A program made the translations under genes and the position numbers. Shown one piece after another: positions 53,858 through 63,911 of a DNA stretch of 64,000 nt. Where the stretch lies: NCBI RefSeq assembly GCF_003096815.1, contig NZ_QENY01000003.1, positions 148,147 through 212,146 on the forward strand. Direction: 5' to 3'. The stretch's first letter is position 1; every line of letters starts with the position of its first letter. The notes under the pieces were generated by a model. It searched no databases, was not told where the DNA came from, and saw only the letters and a list, made by a program, of their open reading frames with translations. The stretch is from Hallella colorans. Its GTDB lineage: Bacteria > Bacteroidota > Bacteroidia > Bacteroidales > Bacteroidaceae.

Positions 53858-55027
53858 TTATAGCATGGATTTGATTTCTTTGTCGATATCTCTAATTTGG
53901 GAGTCTCGCTTTTGCAGCACGTTGTTTTTGTCTATGAGGAAGAAAGTAGGCACGCTTTGCACGTTGTAGTGGGCGGCGTTCACAGACGACATGGCTTCCT
54001 CGTCTCGTACGCATATCCAAGGCAGCGCGGCGACGCTCTCTTTCCAAAAGTGCTCGTCAGGGTCAAGGCTCACTTGATATATCTCGAGTCCCTGGCGGCT
54101 GTACTTGTTGTATAGTTCTCGCAATTTCATGATGCGTTGTGCGCTACCCTTGCTTTCAAACACGTGAAAATCTAACAACACTACCTTCCCTTTCAGCGCG
54201 GTCAGTTTTCTGATGTTGCCCTTGTTGTCTGGCAAGGCAATCTCTATTACACCTGCGTCCACAACCTTCGAGGCATCTATTGTTTGGTTTTGGCCAGCTT
54301 GGATGATACGCACGTTCTTCATGCCCTCAATGGCAATATTGTGAAGGTTTTGCCCACGCTCAGACCCTGGGTAAAAAGTGTCCCAGCTGGTGGCCACGGC
54401 GGCAAAGACCTGTACGTCGCTTTTCTTGCTGCGTGGGTCGAAGATGAGCATTGGCTTGCCGTTCACGGAAAATGTTTGGAACAGTGCGAAGTAAGAGGAT
54501 GTGGCCTTGGGCTCTTTGAAAATGAAGTCGTTTTTCACAATGTTTTTATAGGCTTCTATCACAGTTTGTATGCTGTCGGCTTCCTTTTGGTAAGTCACGT
54601 TTGGGTTTTGTGTGATGGCGTTCACCGCGATTTGCAATTGCATCTGCATAGTGGCGAGCTGTTTGATCTTGGCGCACTGCTCCGATCCTTCCACGTGGTA
54701 GTCGGTGGACATTGTGGGATAGGAAGCCTTCACACTGATGTTCTCGGTGGAATCCACGCCAATATTAATGATTTGGCGGTCTATGCGCAGTCTGTAAAAT
54801 TCGGGATTTCCCTTGGTTTCTCCCTCGAAAGTGAACGAGCCGTCCGCTCCCAATTTGATAGAGTCTACCGCCACGGGGCCGTTCAGGCTCATATTTTCAA
54901 AATAGAGCGTGGAGTCTTTGGCTTCCGTGATGTTGCCGCTCACCTTGAATTTTTCTCCGGAGCAAGAGGTGATGGCAGTGGCGGCGAGTGTCAAGGCCAC
55001 AGATACAATGAGTTTGGTTATCTTCAT
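53858..55027 (-). CDS. DUF4369/thioredoxin-like lipoprotein without a CxxC
   Basis: 389 residues. Signal peptide with lipobox (LAATAITSCSG, Cys about residue 22). DUF4369 domain at about 25-130 (FKVSGNITEAKDSTLYFENM). A TlpA/AhpC-type thioredoxin fold occupies about 270-389 (GKVVLLDFHVFESKG, VSLDPDEHFWKES, VQSVPTFFLIDKN with the cis-Pro). Where TlpA proteins have WCxxC this one reads HVFESKGSAQR, so it cannot do thiol-disulfide exchange. It is likely a periplasmic or outer-membrane-anchored structural or chaperone relative. Confidence 0.8.
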   Translation of the reverse strand: MKITKLIVSVALTLAATAITSCSGEKFKVSGNITEAKDSTLYFENMSLNGPVAVDSIKLGADGSFTFEGETKGNPEFYRLRIDRQIINIGVDSTENISVKASYPTMSTDYHVEGSEQCAKIKQLATMQMQLQIAVNAITQNPNVTYQKEADSIQTVIEAYKNIVKNDFIFKEPKATSSYFALFQTFSVNGKPMLIFDPRSKKSDVQVFAAVATSWDTFYPGSERGQNLHNIAIEGMKNVRIIQAGQNQTIDASKVVDAGVIEIALPDNKGNIRKLTALKGKVVLLDFHVFESKGSAQRIMKLRELYNKYSRQGLEIYQVSLDPDEHFWKESVAALPWICVRDEEAMSSVNAAHYNVQSVPTFFLIDKNNVLQKRDSQIRDIDKEIKSML

Positions 55028-55058
55028 TTCTATGTTATGGTTACTAAGTTGTTGATTG

Positions 55059-55066
55059 CAAAGTTA
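55059..55066 (-). promoter_or_regulatory. -7 element of the thioredoxin-like lipoprotein (TAACTTTG)
   Basis: TAACTTTG on the minus strand lies about 32 bases before the ATG at 55027. Perfect TAnnTTTG match. Confidence 0.5.
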
Positions 55067-55129
55067 GTGCCTAATCGCCAAAAAAACAAAAAATATTAAC
55101 GTTTTCTTCCCTTTTCTCGTGTTAAATGG

Positions 55130-55137
55130 GTAACTTT
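55130..55137 (+). promoter_or_regulatory. pnp: -7 element of pnp (TAACTTTG)
   Basis: TAACTTTG lies 49 bases before the pnp ATG. It forms a divergent pair with the minus-strand element at 55059, sharing the same core sequence. Confidence 0.5.
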
Positions 55138-55185
55138 GCAACATTATATTTTATTAGATGTAAGTCAAAACAATAAGATTTTTAG

Positions 55186-57483
55186 ATGAACGTAATTACA
55201 AAGACCGTTCAGTTGCCAGATGGCAGAACCATCTCAATTGAAACCGGAAAGGTTGCGAAACAAGCCGACGGTGCCGCAGTCCTTCGTTTAGGAAACACCG
55301 TTTTGTTGGCCACAGTTTGCGCAGCCAAAGAGGCAGTTCCGGGTACAGATTTTATGCCTTTGCAGGTTGATTATCGTGAGCAGTACAGTGCTGCGGGTCG
55401 TTTTCCCGGCGGATTTACCAAGCGCGAAGGCAAGCCAAGTGACGAGGAGATACTCACCTCGCGCCTTGTGGATCGAGCACTTCGTCCACTTTTCCCAGCA
55501 GATTATCATTGTGAGGTTTATGTGCAAGTAATGCTACTTTCCGCCGATGGGGTGGACCAGCCGGATGCTTTGGCTGGATTTGCTGCGTCTGCGGCTATGG
55601 CATGCTCTGACATTCCTTTCGATTATACCATCTCGGAGGTTCGTGTGGCTCGCGTAAACGGCGAGTATGTGGTAAACCCCACGTTCCAGCAGATGGAAGA
55701 GGCCGACATGGATCTTATGGTCGGAGCCACCAAAGACAATATCATGATGGTGGAGGGCGAGATGAAAGAGGTGCAGGAGACAGACCTTATTGCCGCCCTC
55801 AAAGTGGCCCACGAGGCCATCAAGCCCATGTGTGAGTTGCAAGACGAGTTGGCCAAAGAGCTTGGCACCGACACCAAACGCGCTTACGAGGATGAGGTGA
55901 ACGACGACGAGCTGCGCCAACAAATCAAGGACGAGCTTTACAAGCCTGTGTATGACATCAACCGTCAGGCGTTGGAGAAGCACGCACGCCACGACGCTTT
56001 CGATAAGATTATAGCCGACTTCCTTGAGAGGTACGATGCGGCGCACACCGAATTGTCCGAGGATGAGCTTGAGGAGAAACACGCAGAGGCCGCTCGTTAT
56101 TACGAGGACGTGATGCGCGACGCTATGCGCCGTTGCATACTCGACGAAGGTAAGCGTCTTGACGGTCGTGCTACCACCGACATTCGCCCCATTTGGTGCG
56201 AAGTGTCTCCACTGCCAATGCCTCACGGAAGCGCCATTTTCCAGCGCGGTGAGACCATGAGCCTTTCTACCTGCACATTGGGTACAAAGCTGGATGAGAA
56301 ATTGGTAGACAACGTGTTGAACCGTGGATACCAGCGCTTCTTGTTACACTACAACTTCCCACCGTTCTCCACAGGCGAGGCCAAAGCGCAACGAAGTGTG
56401 GGCCGTAGAGAGATAGGGCATGGACATTTGGCATGGCGTGGACTGAAAGATCAGATACCATCTGATTTTCCTTACACCGTGCGTCTTGTGAGCCAAATAT
56501 TGGAATCTAACGGCTCCTCGTCCATGGCGACTGTTTGCGCGGGTACGTTGGCGTTGATGGATGCTGGTGTTCCTATGAAAAAACCTGTCTCCGGCATTGC
56601 CATGGGACTTATCAAGAACCCGGGAGAAGACAAGTACGCCATACTGAGCGACATTCTTGGCGACGAGGACCACTTGGGTGACATGGACTTCAAGACTACC
56701 GGAACGAAGGATGGCTTGACCGCCACGCAGATGGATATCAAGTGCGACGGTCTGTCATTTGATATTTTGGAGAAAGCTCTGATGCAGGCTAAGGCTGGTC
56801 GTGAGCATATCATGGGCGAGATGATGAAGACCATGTCTGAGCCTCGCGCCGAAATGAAACCACAAGTGCCACGCATTGTTGCCATAGAGATTCCCAAGGA
56901 ATTTATCGGAGCGGTGATAGGCCCCGGTGGTAAGATTATCCAGCAAATGCAAGAGGACACTGGATCTACCATCACCATAGATGAGATTGATGGCGTTGGC
57001 AAGGTGCAGATATCCGCGCCCAACAAGGATAGCATAGATGCCGCATTGGCCAAGATCAAGGGCATCGTGGCATTGCCCGAGGTGGGCGAGGTGTATGAGG
57101 GCACGGTGAAAAGCGTGATGCCTTACGGTTGCTTCGTGGAGATCTTGCCCGGCAAGGAGGGCTTGCTGCATATCTCGGAGATAGCTTGGAAACGTCTTGA
57201 GACGGTGGAAGAGGCTGGTATCTCGGAGGGCGATAAGATCAAGGTGAAACTCCTTGACATAGACGCCAAGACCGGCAAGTATAAACTTTCGCGTCGCGCG
57301 CTGCTTGAAAAGCCCGAAGGATATGTGGCTCGCGAGCGTCGCCCGCGTCGCGAAGACCGCAACGGTGGCGAGCGCAGGCCACGTCGTGACAATGATCGCC
57401 ATGGCTTCAGCGGTGATCGCGGCGGTGATCGCGCCGAGCGTAACAATGACGACGCACGCAACGACAACGGTTCTGCCGAGTAA
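55186..57483 (+). CDS. pnp: Polyribonucleotide nucleotidyltransferase (PNPase)
   Basis: 765 residues. Two RNase PH domains: the first with [20 protein letters not shown], the second with [14 protein letters not shown] and [23 protein letters not shown] domain follows ([19 protein letters not shown]), then an S1 domain ([20 protein letters not shown]). The last about 60 residues are an Arg/Asp/Gly-rich disordered tail ([11 protein letters not shown]). It degrades RNA phosphorolytically and acts in the degradosome. A strong bidirectional hairpin follows. Confidence 0.95.
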   Translation: MNVITKTVQLPDGRTISIETGKVAKQADGAAVLRLGNTVLLATVCAAKEAVPGTDFMPLQVDYREQYSAAGRFPGGFTKREGKPSDEEILTSRLVDRALRPLFPADYHCEVYVQVMLLSADGVDQPDALAGFAASAAMACSDIPFDYTISEVRVARVNGEYVVNPTFQQMEEADMDLMVGATKDNIMMVEGEMKEVQETDLIAALKVAHEAIKPMCELQDELAKELGTDTKRAYEDEVNDDELRQQIKDELYKPVYDINRQALEKHARHDAFDKIIADFLERYDAAHTELSEDELEEKHAEAARYYEDVMRDAMRRCILDEGKRLDGRATTDIRPIWCEVSPLPMPHGSAIFQRGETMSLSTCTLGTKLDEKLVDNVLNRGYQRFLLHYNFPPFSTGEAKAQRSVGRREIGHGHLAWRGLKDQIPSDFPYTVRLVSQILESNGSSSMATVCAGTLALMDAGVPMKKPVSGIAMGLIKNPGEDKYAILSDILGDEDHLGDMDFKTTGTKDGLTATQMDIKCDGLSFDILEKALMQAKAGREHIMGEMMKTMSEPRAEMKPQVPRIVAIEIPKEFIGAVIGPGGKIIQQMQEDTGSTITIDEIDGVGKVQISAPNKDSIDAALAKIKGIVALPEVGEVYEGTVKSVMPYGCFVEILPGKEGLLHISEIAWKRLETVEEAGISEGDKIKVKLLDIDAKTGKYKLSRRALLEKPEGYVARERRPRREDRNGGERRPRRDNDRHGFSGDRGGDRAERNNDDARNDNGSAE

Positions 57484-57513
57484 GCCAAGAGCGAATTTTT
57501 TCGATATAAAAAT

Positions 57514-57552
57514 AGCCCCACAACGTCAAACGTGATGTTGTGGGGCTTTTTG
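57514..57552. terminator. Bidirectional terminator between pnp and the EamA gene
   Basis: AGCCCCACAAC pairs perfectly with GTTGTGGGGCT over an 12-base loop. It has T-runs on one side and A-runs on the other, so it serves both convergent genes. Confidence 0.85.
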
Positions 57553-57573
57553 GATGTTTCTGATTGTGACGCC

Positions 57574-58464
57574 TCAGCGGCGTGTGGTTACGATATAGGC
57601 GCTCAGCAAAACCAAGACGAGAGCTGTGGGCTTGTCCCATGTGAGCGTGTCTTGCCCGATGGCGATGGCCACTGCTGATGCCACGATGGGTTGTAGGTTG
57701 GTGTAGACGCTCACCGTGGTGGCCCGAAGGTAGCGCATAGCGAATGGTATGGCAAAATAGCCGGCCACGGTGGCGAACACCACGATGAAGCCCATCTCTA
57801 ACATGCCGCTCCATTGCCACGCCGCGCTATAGAGTGGGGCTGATAGTAAGTCTGACCATGAGAATGGCAATACCGCGACGGTCGATACCAAGAAAATCCA
57901 CTTCATCTGTGTCACGGCGGTGTATTTAACCGATACTTTGCGTGTGACAATAAGGTACACAGCCCATGTGAGTAGGCTCAATATGGCCAGCCCAATACCT
58001 AACAGGTCGTTGCTGCCACTGCCACGTTGCCATCCCATCAGCACCATGAGCATGGCTCCGACGATGCCCACTGCCACTCCTACAACGCCACGCTTTGACA
58101 TTCTCTCTCCGATGAAGAGAGCCGCGCATACCATCGTAGCCACTGGCGTGAGCGTGGCGATGAGGCTGAAGTATACAGGCGTGGTATAGTTGAGTGCCCA
58201 AGCCGTGAGCGTTTGCGAGATGACAAATCCCAGCAATCCGCCCATCATAATCACCAAGAGGTCTTTGCGCTCCACGTTTTCTTTGGGCATGAACAGCGAT
58301 ATGAGCCAGAAAATGGCCGCCGCACCGATGCAACGCGTTGCCATATAGGCCATGGGCGATACCCATTGCTCCAAAAGCGACTTGGTCACGGGCACGCCGA
58401 GACCGAAAATGATATTGGCTAACAGGACGGCTGTGTGTCCTTGAATCTTTGTTTTTTCCATCAT
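57574..58464 (-). CDS. EamA-family (drug/metabolite) transporter
   Basis: About 296 residues from the ATG-ATG at 58464/58461. Ten hydrophobic segments in two EamA repeats: the first begins TAVLLANIIFGLGVPVTKSL, the second starts near residue 150 (LLGIGLAILSLLTWAVYLIV). Internal EamA signatures are TPVATMVCAALFIGE and LQPIVASAVAIAI. Such proteins export amino acids or metabolites; substrate unknown. The start is within a few bases of its -7 element. Confidence 0.85.
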   Translation of the reverse strand: MMEKTKIQGHTAVLLANIIFGLGVPVTKSLLEQWVSPMAYMATRCIGAAAIFWLISLFMPKENVERKDLLVIMMGGLLGFVISQTLTAWALNYTTPVYFSLIATLTPVATMVCAALFIGERMSKRGVVGVAVGIVGAMLMVLMGWQRGSGSNDLLGIGLAILSLLTWAVYLIVTRKVSVKYTAVTQMKWIFLVSTVAVLPFSWSDLLSAPLYSAAWQWSGMLEMGFIVVFATVAGYFAIPFAMRYLRATTVSVYTNLQPIVASAVAIAIGQDTLTWDKPTALVLVLLSAYIVTTRR

Positions 58465-58469
58465 GCCGA

Positions 58470-58477
58470 CAAAGTTA
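58470..58477 (-). promoter_or_regulatory. -7 element overlapping the start of the EamA gene (TAACTTTG)
   Basis: TAACTTTG on the minus strand ends 5 bases before the first ATG, so transcription should begin at or next to the start codon. Confidence 0.5.
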
Positions 58478-58756
58478 AGCATTATTCGTTATTTAATGAA
58501 GCTTGGATGCTGTAAAAAGCGAGACGAGGAGTTTGAATGTAATCATTTTTATTGCCTTCCCAAACAATTTCGCTTCCCAATCGGCAAACGCATTCCAGTA
58601 CATGCGATAATTTTTGCCCGCGGTGGCTTATTGGCGCATGTTTGGTACGCATTATATTTCACCATTTCATGTCAAATGAAAAAATCATGGCACGCGCGTT
58701 GCTTTTTTCGGAAAAAAAGATGTAAGTTTACGCCTTGTAACAATATCGTAAAAAGA

Positions 58757-59974
58757 ATGAAACCTATCATTAGCCATTTCACCGACGATGACCTTTACAA
58801 GTTTTCGATGTGTTGCGCCGTTATCGACAATTATCCACGGGCTCGAGTGAGATACTCGTTTTTTGACCGAAACGACACTGTATATCCAGACGGTTTCGCC
58901 GAATTGGTACGCGAGCAAATCAAAATGTTGGAGGCTCTTGTCATTACGGACGAGGAGATAGCCTTTATGAGACGTGAGTGTTATTATATACCTTGCTGGT
59001 TTTACACCTATCTTAAAGGGTTCAGGTATAAGGAAGAGTGGGTGGACGTGTCACAAGACGCGGAGGGAAAACTGCACATTGAGATAGAGGGCAACTGGTC
59101 TGACACCATCCTGTTGGAGGTGAAAGTGCTTGCCATTGTCTCGGAGTTGTACTACCAAGTGACCGGGCAGGACGCGGCGTTCGATTATGACGACTACTAT
59201 TGCAAGGCTTACCACAAAGCCGAGCGGCTTTTGAAAGCTGGGTGCATATTCTCCGATTTTGGTACGCGCCGTCGCGCTTCGTTCAAGGCCGAGGATACTG
59301 TGGTGAGGGCATTCAGGGATTGTGCCGACAAGATGGGTAAATCCGCCACGGGCAAAATAGTGGGTACCAGCAATGTTTATCTGGCCATGAAATATGGCTT
59401 CAAGCCTGTGGGCACCATGGCGCACGAGTTCGTTTGCGCCTTGGGCGGCATGTTCGGCCCACAGATGGCCAACCATTTAGCCATGGAGGCGTGGCGTGGC
59501 ACGTTTCGTGGAGCCTTGGGCGTGTATCTCTACGATAGCTATGGCTGGGACATCTTCTCGTTGAACTTCTCTGAAGACTTTGCTAATTTGTTCAAGGGTT
59601 TGCGTGTGGATAGTGGCGACAACCGTGAGGAACTGCGTAAAATCGTACGGAAATACAAGTCGTTTAACATCCCGTCGCGAACCAAGCAAGTCATCTTTTC
59701 TAACGGGCTCACCACCGATGACGCCATTGAGATACAAAGATACGCAAAGGATTGTTGTCATCCATCGTTCGGGATAGGCACTCATTTCACCAACGATTTT
59801 AAGGGAATTGTCCCTATGAACACCGTCATCAAGTTGGTGGCGGTAAAGATTACGGAGTCGTGGCCATTCTATAACGACACCTGCAAGCTATCGGAGGATA
59901 CTGGCAAGCACACTGGCAAGCCCGAGGTCATCAGGCGATTTATGGCAAGTCTCAACATGAAGGGCGACGCCTGA
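58757..59974 (+). CDS. pncB: Nicotinate phosphoribosyltransferase
   Basis: 405 residues from ATG 58757 (MKPIISHFTDDDLYKFSMCC); an upstream extension is in frame but lacks homology. Conserved blocks: YSFFDRND, FGTRRRASF (the RR pair of the PRTase fold), VGTSNVYLAMKYGFKPVGTMAH (with the phosphorylated His) and KVIFSNGLTTDDAIE-like C-terminal strings. It converts nicotinate and PRPP to nicotinate mononucleotide in NAD salvage. Confidence 0.92.
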   Translation: MKPIISHFTDDDLYKFSMCCAVIDNYPRARVRYSFFDRNDTVYPDGFAELVREQIKMLEALVITDEEIAFMRRECYYIPCWFYTYLKGFRYKEEWVDVSQDAEGKLHIEIEGNWSDTILLEVKVLAIVSELYYQVTGQDAAFDYDDYYCKAYHKAERLLKAGCIFSDFGTRRRASFKAEDTVVRAFRDCADKMGKSATGKIVGTSNVYLAMKYGFKPVGTMAHEFVCALGGMFGPQMANHLAMEAWRGTFRGALGVYLYDSYGWDIFSLNFSEDFANLFKGLRVDSGDNREELRKIVRKYKSFNIPSRTKQVIFSNGLTTDDAIEIQRYAKDCCHPSFGIGTHFTNDFKGIVPMNTVIKLVAVKITESWPFYNDTCKLSEDTGKHTGKPEVIRRFMASLNMKGDA

Positions 59975-60016
59975 CGCGTTTTTCGAGACATGGAGGGAGT
60001 GGGTAGCTTGCCACAA

Positions 60017-60050
60017 AAAAATCTCACGATGGCTCGTGAGATTTTTTGTT
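60017..60050. terminator. Bidirectional terminator after pncB
   Basis: ATCTCACGA and TCGTGAGAT form a perfect 9-bp stem around TGGC. A-runs before and T-runs after let it serve pncB and, in reverse, the glucosidase gene. Confidence 0.8.
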
Positions 60051-60125
60051 TTGCCCGGGATGGGGCTGTTTGGCTAACGCTTGTCTTGTTAGATCTGCCT
60101 TGGGTGCGTTAAAGCGAGAGCCAGC

Positions 60126-62372
60126 CTATAACAAGACGAAGCTCTTTCTCAGTTTCAATTTGTCGGAGCTGTTTCCCACTAATATGGTGAACTCGCCCGG
60201 CTCGGCCGTCCATCGTTTGTTTTTCTCGTCGTAAAAACTTAACGCGTCTTTCCCGATGGTGATAGTCACGTCTTGCCGTTGGCCTGCCCGAAGCTCCACT
60301 TTGGCGAAGCCTTTGAGCTCTTTCATGGGCCTATCCACGGATGCTTGGTTGTCGCGCACGTAGAGTTGTACGGTCTCCATGCCGTCGCGAGGGCCAGTGT
60401 TTCTCACCGTCACGGTGACGCGCAGGCTGTCGGAGGGGCGCATGGTGGTTTTGTCAAGACGCAGGTTTGACAGGGCGAAAGACGTGTAGCTCAGTCCGTG
60501 GCCGAATGCGAAGAGCGGCTTGGTATGTGCCTTGTCCACCCATCGGTATCCCACGTAGATGCCCTCTTTGTACTCTTGGTCTATCACCTTTTTGTCGGCG
60601 CGCCATGTGCCGGGATAAGCGCCGAGTGCGTGAGCGCCCACGTCCTCGAGTCTCGCTGGCCATGTAAACGGTAATTTGCCCGAGGGATTTACGTCTCCGC
60701 TAAGCACGTCGGCTATGGCATGGCCTGCTTCGGAGCCGATATACCATCCCTGCACGATGGCTTGCACCCGGTCTCGCCACGGCATGGCCACGGCGTTGCC
60801 TGATATATTGACAAAGATGACGCGCTTGTTGACCCGTGTCAGCGCATAGACGAGTTTGTCTTGGGCGTATGGCAAGGCGTAACTCTTGCGGTCGTGCCCC
60901 TCGCAGTCTTGGTAGTCGCTTTTGTTCAGGCCACCGATCACCACCACGTAGTCGGCCCCTTTAGCTTTCTCGACGGCATCGTTGATGAGTTGGCTCTCGG
61001 AGCGATGGTCCGCGAGGTTTTGGCCGGTTGTCACTCCATTATAGTTGCCGGTGGTGTCGCCAACGTATCCGCGCTCATAGTCCACTTGCATGACGTGCCC
61101 CAGTCGCGCCTTGATGCCATCCAATGGAGACACCTCTCGCTGCGCTTTCAACGAGGAAGAGCCTCCCCCCACGGTCATCATCTTGATGGCGTTCTCGCCC
61201 ACTACCAACAGCTTGGCTCTGCGATGCGTTGACGATGACGGAACGATGGGCAGCGTGTTGTCTTTGTTTAGCAACAGCACGATACCTTCTCCGGCTATTT
61301 TCCGTGCGGCCTCATAGTGACTTTCGGAGCACAGGAAACCACGATTGGGCTTGTGAGCCATCGTTGTCCGAAAGTATAATCTGAGCACTCGGCGCACCTT
61401 GTCGTTAAGTTCCCGCTCAGTATATTTGCCCTCGAGGATAAGTTTCTTGTAAGGTTCGGCCAAGTGATAGCTGTCGTATGCGTTGGTCTTGCCCATGGCA
61501 AGGCCGTCTGTCCATGTGCCAAACTCCATGTCGAGTCCGTTTGTGATGGCTTGGTCGGTGTCGTGTGCGCCTCCCCAGTCGCTCACTACTACGCCGTCAA
61601 ACCTCCAGTCTCGCTTAAGGATTTGGTTGAGCAATATGTCGTTGTGGCAGTTGTGCTGGTTCTTATACATGCCGTATGACCCCATGATGGCCCATGCTTT
61701 CCCTTTCTGCATGGCCGCCTTGAAAGCCGGCAGGTATATCTCGTGTAGGGCTCTATCGGAGACAATGACATTGACATTGTGACGGTTCTCCTCGTCGTTG
61801 TTGAGTGCGTAGTGCTTCACGCAGGCCGCCACGCCATTCTGTTGCATGCCTATGATGTATGGCGCCACCATGGTCGAGGCGAGGAATGGGTCTTCGCCCA
61901 TGTATTCAAAGTTGCGTCCATTGAGCGGCGTGCGGTAGATATTCACGCCCGGTCCGAGAATCATGTCTTTGCCCCGGTATAGCGCTTCCTCGCCCAAGCT
62001 GTGCCCATAGATCAGTGCCAGCGATGGGTTCCAAGTGGCGGCAAGGCACGTGAGCGCTGGGAATGCCACGCAGGAGTCGTTGGTTTGGCCCGCCTGTTCC
62101 CATTCGTCCCATAGCACGTCTGGGCGCACGCCGTGTGGGCCGTCGTCGGTCCAAAAGTCGGGCAGCCCGAGACGCTTTACGCCCGGGGCCGAGAATTTGC
62201 TTTGAGCGTGTATCACGGCTATTTTTTCGTTTAATGTCATACGGCCGAGTGCGTCTTCCACTCGTTGCTCAATGGGCTTGCCGCTGTCAAGATACACGGG
62301 TGTCTGCGCGTTGCTGGGCAGTGACATTAGGCAAGGCAGGAAAAGCGTGAGTAATTTGTTGCTAATTGTCAT
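60126..62372 (-). CDS. Glycoside hydrolase family 3 beta-glucosidase
   Basis: 748 residues with a signal peptide (LLTLFLPCLMSLPSNAQ). GH3 N-domain: RLGLPDFWTDDGPHGVRPD, GVAACVKHYALNN (KH motif) and the nucleophile Asp in GVVVSDWGGAHDTDQA. GH3 C-domain at about 390-590. A fibronectin-III-like domain closes the protein (VTVRNTGPRDGMETVQLYV). It is likely periplasmic and hydrolyses beta-glucosides or xylosides. It has no linked SusC/D, so it is a stand-alone gene. Confidence 0.9.
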   Translation of the reverse strand: MTISNKLLTLFLPCLMSLPSNAQTPVYLDSGKPIEQRVEDALGRMTLNEKIAVIHAQSKFSAPGVKRLGLPDFWTDDGPHGVRPDVLWDEWEQAGQTNDSCVAFPALTCLAATWNPSLALIYGHSLGEEALYRGKDMILGPGVNIYRTPLNGRNFEYMGEDPFLASTMVAPYIIGMQQNGVAACVKHYALNNDEENRHNVNVIVSDRALHEIYLPAFKAAMQKGKAWAIMGSYGMYKNQHNCHNDILLNQILKRDWRFDGVVVSDWGGAHDTDQAITNGLDMEFGTWTDGLAMGKTNAYDSYHLAEPYKKLILEGKYTERELNDKVRRVLRLYFRTTMAHKPNRGFLCSESHYEAARKIAGEGIVLLLNKDNTLPIVPSSSTHRRAKLLVVGENAIKMMTVGGGSSSLKAQREVSPLDGIKARLGHVMQVDYERGYVGDTTGNYNGVTTGQNLADHRSESQLINDAVEKAKGADYVVVIGGLNKSDYQDCEGHDRKSYALPYAQDKLVYALTRVNKRVIFVNISGNAVAMPWRDRVQAIVQGWYIGSEAGHAIADVLSGDVNPSGKLPFTWPARLEDVGAHALGAYPGTWRADKKVIDQEYKEGIYVGYRWVDKAHTKPLFAFGHGLSYTSFALSNLRLDKTTMRPSDSLRVTVTVRNTGPRDGMETVQLYVRDNQASVDRPMKELKGFAKVELRAGQRQDVTITIGKDALSFYDEKNKRWTAEPGEFTILVGNSSDKLKLRKSFVLL

Positions 62373-62462
62373 AATCCGTTTTTTTTGATTGGTTGCTCAA
62401 TAACGCTCGCTCATTCAAGACGAGCGAGAGCGTTTTTTTTTGCGATGAATGTTTTTGACTTG

Positions 62463-62470
62463 CAAAGGTA
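62463..62470 (-). promoter_or_regulatory. -7 element of the GH3 glucosidase (TACCTTTG)
   Basis: TACCTTTG on the minus strand lies about 90 bases before the ATG. The predicted 5' leader contains a strong hairpin at about 62402-62432 (AACGCTCGCTC with GAGCGAGAGCGTT, one bulge) flanked by a T-run on the plus strand. Confidence 0.45.
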
Positions 62471-62472
62471 AT

Positions 62473-62835
62473 GGATTTTAATCACTAATGTCAAGTTGTG
62501 ACTTTAAAAAGTGGAAAGCGCGTGATATGTTGTGGAAATGAATGTATTTGCAAGTGAGAAGGTTGTGCTTGGGCGCCAATAGTAAAAGAGTGGATGTCGC
62601 GTAGATGTCCATGTGGGCGCATGGCCGGTATGGCACTGTTTTATCGAGTCGTTGTTTTCATGGCGCTTTGTTTATCAGATAAAATATCCGTATTATAAGC
62701 CAGCTTGAAAAAACAAAAAAGAGCGTCTCGGTATTTTTGTTGCCTACGCTGAAAATCTCAAGGACGACAAAACTTTTCTATCCCGAAACAAGGGTTCTTC
62801 ACAGTTTATGCTTAATTTTGCACTTTCATATTAAT
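62473..62835. other. Noncoding stretch between glucosidase promoter and IS982
   Basis: About 360 bases without a gene. TAATTTTGCACTTTCA at about 62813-62828 resembles the right end of the IS30 copies (TAAATTTGCACTTTCA). It may be a short IS30 scar or a chance promoter-like match. Confidence 0.3.
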
Positions 62836-63886
62836 TTAACGTGAGTTCGACGAATTCAGAACAGAGCAAGCTGTGTGTCAATAGTCCTTTGTACATTGAT
62901 ACACGGCTTTTTGGGGAACAGACAATAGGCTGCAATAGCGCCTAATAAATTGACGATAAAATTGTCAAAGCATCTATGTCTGGAGTGCTCCACCTGTGCA
63001 ATATTCTTAAGCTCATCATTCACAGTTTCTATAATGGATCTTTTTCTGAGTAAGAGTCTGTCAGAAACGCTCATCAAAGCTCCTTTCATGTTACTATTCA
63101 ATTTGGTAATAAGTTGTATTCCATCCACAAACAGCCTTTGGAAGAGATACTTGCCGATGTACCTCTTTTCGCCGATCAGCTTGCCATATATGGAATCTAT
63201 AAACGCTTTATATTCCAATGGCTTACGGTCATCAACATCTCCCGGTGTTATCATAAAGTTGAGAAGCTCTCCTTTCTCATTGCAAATCAAATGCAATTTG
63301 AAACCGAAGAACCAACCCATAGAGCATTTACCTCGTTGGGCTATACCTTTGAAAACCTTATGAATATGTATTCTTTGGTTCTTGCAGACACGCAGTGGTG
63401 TGCTGTCAACAAAACTTATGCCCGTGCATTTTCCTAACAAGACTTTCTTGATAAACAAAGCGAGTGGAATGACAACCTCCCTTTCCAATTCTACTATACG
63501 GTTGTATGAGACAACTTTAGGAAACAAATGACGCAGATGCTTACATACTTTTTCAAGATAGAAATGTTTAAAGCAGCGATAACCAGAGTCGTGAAAAAGA
63601 ATCATTATTAGCATGACTTCTGCCTTTGACATCGTGGAATCTCGATGATACCTTCTTTTTCCAGTAGGCTTTAGCGTATATTTTGCCACCATTGCATCAA
63701 AAAACTTGCAGAAATCATCTGCCATACAAAATATTTCAGGATTTCCTTGAGCTTGCGAAAAACTTTGTCCTCGATGATCATAGCGATTTTTGTTTGTAAT
63801 TGCTTGTAAATCACACCTTAAAGGTACAATAAATTTCACTAATCACCAAATTTATAGACACTTATAATTCGTCGAACTCACGTTAA
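62836..63886 (-). mobile_element. Complete IS982-family insertion sequence
   Basis: Perfect 21-bp inverted repeats bound it: TTAACGTGAGTTCGACGAAT+T at 62836-62856 and its reverse complement at 63866-63886. The outermost TTAA is palindromic and may be the target duplication. It holds one intact transposase gene on the minus strand and is probably functional. Confidence 0.85.
62856..63839 (-). CDS. IS982-family transposase
   Basis: 327 residues as the full open frame. The family usually starts just before IFCxxDDFCK (here PEIFCMADDFCKFF), so the true start may be between 63839 and ATG 63725. The DDE core shows the Asp in GISFVDSTPLRV, the Asp in MITPGDVDDRKP and the Glu in KRSIIETVNDELKN. The C-terminus (VEHSRHRCFDNFIVNLLGAI) matches the remnant at 5566-6085, but the two are clearly diverged. 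Confidence 0.88.
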   Translation of the reverse strand: MKFIVPLRCDLQAITNKNRYDHRGQSFSQAQGNPEIFCMADDFCKFFDAMVAKYTLKPTGKRRYHRDSTMSKAEVMLIMILFHDSGYRCFKHFYLEKVCKHLRHLFPKVVSYNRIVELEREVVIPLALFIKKVLLGKCTGISFVDSTPLRVCKNQRIHIHKVFKGIAQRGKCSMGWFFGFKLHLICNEKGELLNFMITPGDVDDRKPLEYKAFIDSIYGKLIGEKRYIGKYLFQRLFVDGIQLITKLNSNMKGALMSVSDRLLLRKRSIIETVNDELKNIAQVEHSRHRCFDNFIVNLLGAIAAYCLFPKKPCINVQRTIDTQLALF

Positions 63887-63911
63887 CATAAGGTATATTT
63901 TTTTTTATTGC

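Noticed and set aside
54284..55099. 271-codon plus-strand frame over the thioredoxin-like lipoprotein gene
   Set aside because: Antisense to a well-supported gene, composition typical of a shadow frame, and no domain.
55534..57402. Long minus-strand frames (up to 230 codons) over pnp
   Set aside because: They mirror the codon bias of pnp on the opposite strand and have no recognisable domain.
62402..62440. Terminator on the plus strand upstream of the glucosidase gene
   Set aside because: Hairpin plus T-run is real, but no plus-strand gene precedes it; it lies in the probable 5' leader of the minus-strand gene, so a terminator role is unsupported.
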